Positions 7,545 to 13,077 of a stretch of 13,259 bases of DNA are shown here, one piece after another (the first letter of the stretch is position 1; each line of letters starts with the position of its first letter). Under the pieces are notes generated by a model. It saw only the letters and a list, made by a program, of their open reading frames with translations, ran no database searches and was not told the origin of the DNA. The stretch comes from Bacteroidales bacterium UBA1064 (GTDB lineage Bacteria; Bacteroidota; Bacteroidia; Bacteroidales; Tenuifilaceae). Location: positions 1 through 13,259 of the forward strand of contig DCDD01000061.1 of the NCBI GenBank assembly GCA_002316235.1, given 5' to 3'. The position numbers and the translations under genes are program-made.

Positions 7545-9854
7545 TTAGTTTACTATATGGAATTTGGTGCTTAGATTTCCAACCGAAACTATAAACTCTC
7601 CAGGTTCAACTACAAGCCTATCATTGGAGTCAACAAAAGCAAGCTCACTGGTAACGAGCTTAAAAGTTAAAGTTTTAGCTTCACCTGGGGCAAGTTCAAT
7701 TTTGGCAAACTTCCTAAGGCGTTTCACATCGGGGGTAATGGTGGCAACTAAGTCGGAAGTGTACAGCTGAACCACGTCCTTCCCCTTTCTATCTCCAGTA
7801 TTCCGAACATTTACGGAAATGGTTAGGGTATCATTTTGCTTAAGCTCACTTCGGTTAACCGTCAGCTGGCTGTACTCAAAATTAGTGTAGCTAAGTCCAT
7901 AGCCAAATGGGTACTGCGGGTTATAGTCCGATTCATAGCTGTAGGCTCCAATATTTGGCTTTTGCTCCTCGGCTGGTTTATGGTAGTAAACAACGGTAGA
8001 GTTTGGGTAGCTGGGGTAAGTGTAGGGTAACCTGCCGGAAGGGTTAATGTCGCCAAAAAGGATGTCGGCCAGTGCGTCGGCACCATAGCTACCCGGAAGG
8101 TAGGTTTGAACTACCGCTGCCATCATGGGTTCAATAGGGCTAATAACCCTGGGTCGTCCTTCGTTTAAAACAAGTATGATGGGCTTACCGGTTTTTGCCA
8201 ACTCTTCTGCCAAATTAAGCTGCTTGCTCCCCAAGTACAGGTCGTTAAGGTCGCCGGGTTTTTCAGCATAGCTGTTTTCGCCAAGGCAAAGAATTATAAC
8301 ATCGGCCTTACGAGCGGCAGCAGCAGACTCTTCGAACTTATCGTACTGTTCCTCAAAGTATCGTCCGTAAGCCGGGTAGCTTACCCCGGGAATATAGCTG
8401 ACCTCCGATTGGGGCACTTTACTTTTAATGGCCTCAAAAATGGTGTTGTACCTGCCGGCAAATTCTTCTACCTTCTCACCCTGCCACGAGTATGACCATC
8501 CACCATCGAGGGTTCTCATGGAGTTTGCGTTGGGGCCGGCAACAAGAATTTTATACCTTTTATCCTTGCTTAAGGGCAGGATGCCGTTGCTATTTTTAAG
8601 CAGGGTAATAGACTCGCCTGCCGCCTGGTATGAAACTTTGGCAAACTCCTCGGAGCCAGCCTTGGGGTAATCGCCCAGCACTGTAGTTGGACGCTCAAAC
8701 AATCCAAGTTCAGCCTTAAGCTTAAGTATTCGCATCACAGCATCGTCAATTCGGCTTTCCTCTACCGACCCCTCCCTCACCAGCTCCACCAGCTGGTTAC
8801 AAAAATCCTGGTAACGGTAAGGAATCATAGCCATATCAATTCCGGCATTTACAGCCAGCCCTATAGCCTCTTTTTCAGTGGCCACGACCCTATCGCGACG
8901 GTAAAGGTTTTCAATGTCGTTCCAATCAGAAACCACTACCCCTTCAAAACCAAGTTCCTCCTTCAGTAGCTCGGTAATAATGTAGTGGCTGGCATGAACC
9001 GGAAGTCCGTTAATTACCCCGGAGTTAACCATAAACGTTTTAACCCCCGCTTCAACAGCAGCTTTAAATGGAGGCAGGTGGTATTCCTTTAGCGTAATGT
9101 TTGGCAGCTGAGCCGGAGTTCTATCCTTGCCGGATGAGGGCGCCGAGTAGCCCAGGTAGTGCTTGGCACAGGCAGCAACTTTCAGCGGACTTGATACACT
9201 TGCTCCCTGGTAGCCATTTACTAGCGCAACCCCCAAAACACTGCACAAGTGCGGATCCTCGCCAAATCCCTCATACTGTCGGGGGAAACGAGGGTCGGCT
9301 CCTAAATCAAGAACCGGGGAGAAAACCCATGGAATTCCACTTGCACGTGTTTCGTAGGCTGTAATGCTTCCAATTGCCTGAACAAGGGAATCGTTCCATG
9401 TTGCCGCCATGCCTATCTGCTGTGGAAAAAGAGTGGCCTCAGCCGTATAGTTAGCGCCATGAACCGCATCAATTCCATATAAAACTGGTATAGCTAGCCG
9501 AGTTTTAGCTATGGCTACATTCTGAATGGTAGAAACTATGCTGTTCCACGCAGCCAGTGAGCGAGCTCGATTATTGCTGCTGTTTAGCACTGAACCCACA
9601 TGGTAGTCAACAATCGCTTCCCGTAGTTCAGCCGTATCCAGCTCAAAAGGCTCATAGCTATTAAATAGGCTATCACCCTTTCCTACCACATCAAGAGTAA
9701 TCTGGGCCATCTGTCCCACCTTTTCCTCAAGAGTCATCCTATCCAGCATGGCCTTAGCCACCTGTTCAGCATCGCTTCTTTTTTCAACGTTGCAAGAGCC
9801 AAAAATCAATGCAATTACTGCAATTCCCAATGGCCACAATCTTATTCTATACAT
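7545..9854 (-). CDS. GH3 family beta-glucosidase, periplasmic lipoprotein
   Basis: GH3 exo-beta-glucosidases release glucose from the non-reducing end of beta-glucan oligosaccharides by a retaining mechanism. Numbered from the ATG at 9854 (769 aa), the nucleophile is Asp310 in GFEGVVVSDWND, and substrate-binding Lys-His is present in AACAKHYLGY. Glu531 in GENSYAEKPGD is the likely acid/base, by likeness to GEHPYTETKGD of barley exohydrolase ExoI. The order is (beta/alpha)8 domain, alpha/beta sandwich, then a C-terminal fibronectin-III-like domain with PFGYGLSYTNFEY. The frame is open up to 9971, but that extension contains the promoter and an operator, whereas the 9854 start gives a textbook lipoprotein signal (IFGSC, Cys21). 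NVEK after the Cys lacks the acidic surface-export pattern, so periplasmic retention is likely. It is the first gene of the PUL operon. Substrate (gentio-oligosaccharides or other beta-glucan fragments) is inferred. Confidence 0.95.
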   Translation of the reverse strand: MYRIRLWPLGIAVIALIFGSCNVEKRSDAEQVAKAMLDRMTLEEKVGQMAQITLDVVGKGDSLFNSYEPFELDTAELREAIVDYHVGSVLNSSNNRARSLAAWNSIVSTIQNVAIAKTRLAIPVLYGIDAVHGANYTAEATLFPQQIGMAATWNDSLVQAIGSITAYETRASGIPWVFSPVLDLGADPRFPRQYEGFGEDPHLCSVLGVALVNGYQGASVSSPLKVAACAKHYLGYSAPSSGKDRTPAQLPNITLKEYHLPPFKAAVEAGVKTFMVNSGVINGLPVHASHYIITELLKEELGFEGVVVSDWNDIENLYRRDRVVATEKEAIGLAVNAGIDMAMIPYRYQDFCNQLVELVREGSVEESRIDDAVMRILKLKAELGLFERPTTVLGDYPKAGSEEFAKVSYQAAGESITLLKNSNGILPLSKDKRYKILVAGPNANSMRTLDGGWSYSWQGEKVEEFAGRYNTIFEAIKSKVPQSEVSYIPGVSYPAYGRYFEEQYDKFEESAAAARKADVIILCLGENSYAEKPGDLNDLYLGSKQLNLAEELAKTGKPIILVLNEGRPRVISPIEPMMAAVVQTYLPGSYGADALADILFGDINPSGRLPYTYPSYPNSTVVYYHKPAEEQKPNIGAYSYESDYNPQYPFGYGLSYTNFEYSQLTVNRSELKQNDTLTISVNVRNTGDRKGKDVVQLYTSDLVATITPDVKRLRKFAKIELAPGEAKTLTFKLVTSELAFVDSNDRLVVEPGEFIVSVGNLSTKFHIVN

Positions 9855-9893
9855 ATTCTTAAGTGTAGGTAACAAAATTCTTTTGTGCTTTAT

Positions 9894-9912
9894 AAGTGTC
9901 TTTTTGACAATT
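9894..9912. promoter_or_regulatory. Operator palindrome O1 over the PUL transcription start
   Basis: The 19-bp sequence AAGTGTCTTTTTGACAATT is a near-perfect palindrome: arms AAGTGTC and GACAATT around TTTTT, with one mismatched pair. It matches O2 (9955-9973) at 16 of 19 positions, including the T5 centre. It lies immediately downstream of the -7 box (9921-9928, minus strand), so a bound protein would cover the start site and block transcription. The adjacent Nudix/winged-helix regulator is the obvious candidate to bind it; that link is inferred. Confidence 0.65.
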
Positions 9913-9920
9913 TTAAAGTA

Positions 9921-9951
9921 CAAATATAAGCAGGTAATTATTAGAATCAAA
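9921..9951 (-). promoter_or_regulatory. Bacteroidota-type promoter of the PUL operon
   Basis: Read on the minus strand, TTTG (complement of CAAA 9948-9951) is followed after exactly 19 bp by TATATTTG (complement of 9921-9928). This matches the Bacteroidota sigma-ABfr consensus TTTG-N19-21-TAnnTTTG in every specified base. The predicted transcription start is near 9914-9916, giving a leader of about 60 nt before the GH3 ATG at 9854. It supports that start codon over the longer open frame, which begins upstream of the promoter. Confidence 0.72.
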
Positions 9952-9954
9952 TAA

Positions 9955-9973
9955 AAGTGTATTTTTAACACTT
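9955..9973. promoter_or_regulatory. Operator palindrome O2 upstream of the PUL promoter
   Basis: The 19-bp sequence AAGTGTATTTTTAACACTT is a palindrome with perfect 6-bp arms AAGTGT and ACACTT around a 7-bp AT centre. It begins 3 bp upstream of the -33 box of the PUL promoter. Its centre (9964) is 61 bp from that of O1 (9903), close to six helical turns, which puts both sites on the same DNA face. It is also about 38 bp upstream of the possible -7 box of the divergent regulator gene, so autoregulation is possible. Confidence 0.68.
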
Positions 9974-10010
9974 ATTTTTCAAAAAAAACAACTTCGGCTA
10001 TTTTTTGAAT

Positions 10011-10018
10011 TAAATTTG
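10011..10018 (+). promoter_or_regulatory. Possible -7 box for the regulator/SemiSWEET transcript
   Basis: TAAATTTG matches the Bacteroidota -7 consensus TAnnTTTG and would give a start near 10024 and a leader of about 58 nt. No TTTG is found 19-21 bp upstream, so the promoter is either weak, activator-dependent, or elsewhere. This is the best candidate I see. Confidence 0.35.
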
Positions 10019-10081
10019 GCAGATAAACTGGTGGGGCTTTCGTAATTTTTAAGTTAAGCTTGCAGCCAAATATACGTTGGT

Positions 10082-10816
10082 ATGGATGATGAGTTAAGAC
10101 TAATACCCAACCTTTCGATTGATTGTGTAATTTTCGGGTGGGATGAGGGTGTGCTGAAGGTATTGCTCCGAAAGGAGCTGATTGAGTACAAGGATATTGT
10201 TCACATCGAGTGGAAGCTTCCAGGGAACCACGTGGGGATGAACGAGCGGATAGAAGATACAGCCACGAGGGTACTCAAGGAGCAAGCCGGCGTGGAGAAC
10301 ATCTTTATGAAGCAGTTCATGGTATTTAGCGATTTGGACCGCTTACGCCGGCGCGAAATGGACTACCAATGGATTAAAAAGTACGGACTTGGGGAGGATA
10401 GGGTAATTACCGTAGGGTTTTACTCGCTGGTAAACCTGCTAAACTTTGATTCTTCTAAACTTCTAAATGTTGCCGAATGGCATAATGTTGACGAGGTGGA
10501 GAGCTTGATTTTCGACCATAAGGAAATTCTCGGTGAGGCCCTAAAAAAACTCAAGGAGGATGTAACCATGCACCCCATAGTATTTGAGCTGCTTCCCAAG
10601 AAATTCACCCTTACCCAGCTTCAACAGATTTACGAAGTGATTCTGGGTACACGTTTCGATAAGCGGAATTTCCGCCGCAAAATTGCCAACCTCAAGTACG
10701 TGGTTTCCTGCAACGAGAAACAGTACGGCGTGGGCCATAAACCTCCGTCACTATTCAGATTTGACCCAAAAATTTACTCCAAAATACACCAGAAAAATCT
10801 CGACGCTACCGCTTAA
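10082..10816 (+). CDS. NrtR/AraR-type transcriptional regulator (Nudix-like sensor plus winged helix)
   Basis: This 244-aa protein has two parts. Residues about 8-150 are a Nudix-fold domain (LSIDCVIFGWDEGVLKVLL, then WKLPGNHVGMNE). The Nudix box is degenerate: Gly48 and Glu55 are six residues apart instead of five, and the REUxEE core reads RVLKEQ (63-68), so hydrolysis is unlikely and a ligand-sensing role fits. Residues about 168-207 are the NrtR-family winged helix, with the characteristic LPKKFTLTQLQQIYEVILGT and DKRNFRRKI. Relatives repress NAD metabolism (NrtR) or pentose use (Bacteroides AraR, BT0354). Here the gene is divergent from a beta-glucan PUL, with paired palindromes in the shared 227-bp spacer, so it is probably the local repressor. 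The effector may be glucose, gentiobiose or a phosphorylated/nucleotide sugar, which the sequence cannot settle. A SemiSWEET gene follows after 17 bp. Confidence 0.9.
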   Translation: MDDELRLIPNLSIDCVIFGWDEGVLKVLLRKELIEYKDIVHIEWKLPGNHVGMNERIEDTATRVLKEQAGVENIFMKQFMVFSDLDRLRRREMDYQWIKKYGLGEDRVITVGFYSLVNLLNFDSSKLLNVAEWHNVDEVESLIFDHKEILGEALKKLKEDVTMHPIVFELLPKKFTLTQLQQIYEVILGTRFDKRNFRRKIANLKYVVSCNEKQYGVGHKPPSLFRFDPKIYSKIHQKNLDATA

Positions 10817-10833
10817 CCTCAACATAAATAATT

Positions 10834-11106
10834 ATGGTTGCCCAAATTATCGGACTGCTGGCCGCAATCCTCTCAACTCTAAACCAGTTTCCCCAAGCCT
10901 ACAAGGTGATGAAAACCAAGGACACGCAAAGCATCTCCCTGTATATGTACTGCATAGTTGAGGTGGCAATTGCGCTTTGGCTGGTTTACGGAATAATGCT
11001 TAGAGACTTCCCGCTTATACTGGCCAACTCCCTTTCCCTGATTCCTATCACGTACATTTTTGTGGTGAAGCTCCTCCATGTTATTTCAGGAAAGGAGAGC
11101 ATCTAG
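10834..11106 (+). CDS. SemiSWEET (PQ-loop) sugar transporter
   Basis: SemiSWEETs are small three-helix proteins that dimerise to move mono- or disaccharides down their gradient across the inner membrane. This 90-aa protein has normal SemiSWEET length. Helix 1 is about 4-24 and carries the PQ motif (Pro20-Gln21 in NQFPQAYKV). The following KTKDTQSIS is the usual polar segment before helix 2 (about 34-55, containing Trp49 in ALWLVYG). Helix 3 is about 60-80 and contains Asn65 in LANSLSLIP. Trp and Asn at these places line the sugar pocket in known SemiSWEET structures. It starts 17 bp after the regulator and is probably co-transcribed with it. The context suggests uptake of glucose released by the periplasmic GH3, though export is equally possible because the family is passive. 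Family call is strong; substrate is inferred. Confidence 0.9.
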   Translation: MVAQIIGLLAAILSTLNQFPQAYKVMKTKDTQSISLYMYCIVEVAIALWLVYGIMLRDFPLILANSLSLIPITYIFVVKLLHVISGKESI

Positions 11107-11171
11107 GCAGCTTCCTGTTAATTATTCCATTTTAAATGTGTTATTATGACAATCAGCAAGGTATTCCCCTT

Positions 11172-11203
11172 ATTTTTTAGGGCTCAAGCGGCAACTAAAA
11201 AAT
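11172..11203. repeat. AT-rich inverted repeat downstream of SemiSWEET
   Basis: A perfect 9-bp inverted repeat, ATTTTTTAG (11172-11180) and CTAAAAAAT (11195-11203), flanks a 14-nt loop and starts 65 nt after the SemiSWEET stop. It could be a weak transcription stop for the regulator/SemiSWEET transcript. No T-run follows on the plus strand, and the stem is almost all A/T, so the call is tentative. Confidence 0.35.
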
Positions 11204-11281
11204 GACAGTGGGGGATGCGATTCTGAACAGCGGGACACATCCAACCTGCTGCTTCATAACCTTGCTGGCTCACCCCACACA

Positions 11282-11301
11282 AGCCAAAAGGGATTTTGGC
11301 T
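11282..11301. repeat. Short perfect hairpin
   Basis: AGCCAAAA (11282-11289) and TTTTGGCT (11294-11301) form an 8-bp stem with a GGGA tetraloop. There is no adjacent T-run on either strand, so it does not look like a standard terminator. Its function is unknown; it may belong to an unannotated RNA or be chance in the gene-poor gap. Confidence 0.35.
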
Positions 11302-11710
11302 ACCCGCACATTCATTTCGCATTAAATTCTTCTCAAATTATCTTCAAAGGCAAGCGGTTGTATTGCGTTTCCATGTTGGCCAAAATCCTCACTCAACCCT
11401 ACCAACAGCAGTGCCATGATGGCGGCTCCTGAAACCAAAATTCCGGTTGTGGTGTAACTATCAGCTGAAGTTTACAGGGGAAGTAAAAATGGGTAAAATG
11501 CTATTAGAAATCAATTAGGCTTTAAACAGCAATTCAACCGCATAAAATATTTATATATCTGGTTGTGTGAACCCTAGCCAGTAACTTATAGGTAAAAGGG
11601 TTGAGCAAGTGGAACACACATGTTTTGGCTTAGCCGGAACAGCAAAAAACGCTCGGTTGCTTGTGGGTGGTTATGTTTACAAAAACATGACAGTTTCTTT
11701 AGAAAATTTA

Positions 11711-11741
11711 TTGACTTAATAGGAAAAAAAAGTTATATTTA
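11711..11741 (+). promoter_or_regulatory. Promoter of the cytidylate-kinase-like gene
   Basis: ATTG at 11710-11713 is followed after 20 bp by TATATTTA (11734-11741), one base off the Bacteroidota TAnnTTTG box. The same stretch also reads as TTGACT-N17-TATATT, close to a classic sigma-70 promoter. The predicted start is near 11747, leaving a leader of about 28 nt before the ATG at 11775. Confidence 0.5.
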
Positions 11742-11774
11742 GCCAATGTTAAATATCATTTTATACATTAACCC

Positions 11775-12470
11775 ATGAGCTATACCGTACTCAAATATCT
11801 GGTTGAAAAGAATCGTCAGCCCAACAATACCCAGAAAGAACCGGGGCCGGTGGTTACCATTTCGCGCCAGATGGGGTGTCCGGGCAATAGGGTTACCAAC
11901 CTGCTGGTTCAGGAGCTTAACCAGCGCTACTGCCTTAAAGGAGAAAGCCAGTGGAACGGGCTGGCGAAAGAGAAAATTGAACAAATTGCTGCTGAAAGAT
12001 TAGGTTTGCCAAAGGAGGAAATCGACTACGTGTTTGAGGCCAAACGAAAAGGAGCTATGGAGGAAATACTCCACTCCATGTCAACTAAATACTACAAGAG
12101 CGACCAGCGGATTCAAAACACGGTAAAAGGTGTAATCCGGATGGAGGCGGAGAAAGGACGAGTGGTGATACTGGGAAGAGGTGGAGTGGCCATTACCCGC
12201 GATATTCCCCGCTCGTTACATATCCAGGTTGAGGCACCCTTTGAATGGAGAGTGCTTAGAGTTGAGGAAATGTACCATTTTGACAATAAGTCAGCCCAGC
12301 TCTACGTGAACGAAATAGACAAAAAGCGCGAGGCCATGCGGGTTTACTTTGGCGGGAAAGGAACCGACTACACCCGGTTCGACCTAACGTTTAACGCTAT
12401 GACCCTCTCCGTTAAGGAAATTGTTGATATCATCATCTACACCATGGAGGTGCGTAAGCTGATTGATTAG
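11775..12470 (+). CDS. Cytidylate-kinase-like family protein
   Basis: This 231-aa protein belongs to the P-loop nucleoside-monophosphate-kinase-like group often annotated as cytidylate kinase-like (Cytidylate_kin2 type). Seen motifs are TISRQMGCPGNRV (28-40) in the P-loop position, VILGRGGVAI (131-140), LHIQVEAPFEWRV (148-160) after the third strand, KKREAMRVYF (183-192) in the Arg-rich lid, and RFDLTFNAMTLSV (201-213), the conserved F/YDLxxNT-like end motif. The P-loop lacks the GK[S/T] ending of true kinases, as is common in this family, so phosphoryl transfer to CMP should not be assumed. It is not similar in length or motifs to housekeeping Cmk. The gene has its own promoter and converges on mntP with a 2-bp gap. 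It has no evident link to the PUL. The biological role is unknown. Confidence 0.8.
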   Translation: MSYTVLKYLVEKNRQPNNTQKEPGPVVTISRQMGCPGNRVTNLLVQELNQRYCLKGESQWNGLAKEKIEQIAAERLGLPKEEIDYVFEAKRKGAMEEILHSMSTKYYKSDQRIQNTVKGVIRMEAEKGRVVILGRGGVAITRDIPRSLHIQVEAPFEWRVLRVEEMYHFDNKSAQLYVNEIDKKREAMRVYFGGKGTDYTRFDLTFNAMTLSVKEIVDIIIYTMEVRKLID

Positions 12471-12472
12471 CG

Positions 12473-13030
12473 CTAGCCATTCAGGTGCTCGAGCACAATC
12501 TTTACCCCTATCCCTATAAGTATTAGCCCTCCTATGATCTCCATACGGTGCCCAATGTGGTTGCCAATTTTCTTCCCAAACAGCATTCCCAGCATGGCTA
12601 CCAGGAAGGTAATGGAGCCAAAGACGAAAAATGCCAGAATAAGGTTCACCTGCGTTATTGCAAAGCTTACTCCAACGGCTAGCGCATCTATGCTGGTGGC
12701 TAACGCCATTCCTACCATCACCCTTGGTTCTAGCGGGTTAAATGTCTTTACCCCATCATCCTTAAAGCTCTCAATGATCATTTTAACGCCTATAATGACC
12801 AAAAGGGCGAGCGCCACCCAGTGGTCAACCGGTTCAATGTACTTCTTTATGGATATTCCGCCAAGCCAACCCAAAATCGGCATGGCTGCCTGGAAGAATC
12901 CCAGCACAGCAGCCAACCGGAAAGCTTCAAAAAATACTATCTGCTTACGTGCAATTCCACTGGAAATGGAAACAGCCAGGGTATCGAACGAAAGGCCCAA
13001 AGCCAGGAGAATAAGGGTGAATACTGACAT
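12473..13030 (-). CDS. mntP: MntP family manganese efflux pump
   Basis: MntP exports Mn2+ across the inner membrane and protects against manganese overload. The 185-aa protein has the family's usual length and six hydrophobic helices in two homologous halves. The two hallmark helices each carry a conserved Asp: Asp16 in LGLSFDTLAVSISSG and Asp115 in LATSIDALAVGVSFA, equal to the metal-site aspartates of E. coli MntP. The loop between the halves (about 88-103) is short and charged. It converges with the upstream cytidylate-kinase-like gene, and only 2 bp separate the two stop codons. I looked in the upstream 229 bp for a yybP-ykoY manganese riboswitch and saw no convincing one; the likely leader is only about 10 nt. 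It is unrelated to the glucan locus. Confidence 0.93.
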   Translation of the reverse strand: MSVFTLILLALGLSFDTLAVSISSGIARKQIVFFEAFRLAAVLGFFQAAMPILGWLGGISIKKYIEPVDHWVALALLVIIGVKMIIESFKDDGVKTFNPLEPRVMVGMALATSIDALAVGVSFAITQVNLILAFFVFGSITFLVAMLGMLFGKKIGNHIGHRMEIIGGLILIGIGVKIVLEHLNG

Positions 13031-13046
13031 GAATTGCTTTTGGCGG

Positions 13047-13077
13047 CAAAGTTAAACATAACAACCAATACCGTAAA
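13047..13077 (-). promoter_or_regulatory. Possible mntP promoter
   Basis: On the minus strand TAACTTTG (complement of 13047-13054) matches the TAnnTTTG -7 box, and TTTA (complement of 13074-13077) stands 19 bp upstream, one base off TTTG. The start would be near 13040, leaving about 10 nt before the ATG at 13030. Confidence 0.45.

Larger units (their letters stand above)
11107..11774. other. 668-bp gene-poor intergenic region
   Basis: No convincing gene is seen. A plus-strand frame at 11202-11432 has composition and content unlike a protein (many His, Cys, Gln and Thr without pattern) and no recognisable motif. On the minus strand a frame runs from about 11471 to a stop at 11322-11324. It reads like a hydrophobic helix then a polar tail (VSGAAIMALLLVGLSEDFG), but its only ATG (11415-11417) leaves just 31 codons, so it could be a gene remnant. 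Two hairpins (listed separately) lie in the left half. The right end carries the promoter for the next gene. No tRNA, rRNA, CRISPR or insertion-sequence ends were recognised. Confidence 0.5.

Noticed and set aside
6815..7574. Plus-strand open frames (157 and 161 codons) opposite the 5' part of the SusC gene
   Set aside because: They are antisense to the well-conserved SusC regulatory and plug domains and show no protein-like features.
9861..9879. Third possible operator AAGTGTAGGTAACAAAATT just before the GH3 start codon
   Set aside because: The left arm is perfect, but the right arm and T5 centre are poor (about 13/19 to the consensus). It may be a half-site at most.
11136..11154. Operator-like ATGTGTTATTATGACAATC downstream of SemiSWEET
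   Set aside because: Only about 14/19 to the consensus in AT-rich DNA, and no promoter is seen next to it, so chance is likely.
11202..11432. 76-codon plus-strand frame in the gene-poor gap
   Set aside because: No domain, odd composition, no ribosome-binding or promoter signal, and it overlaps hairpin sequences.
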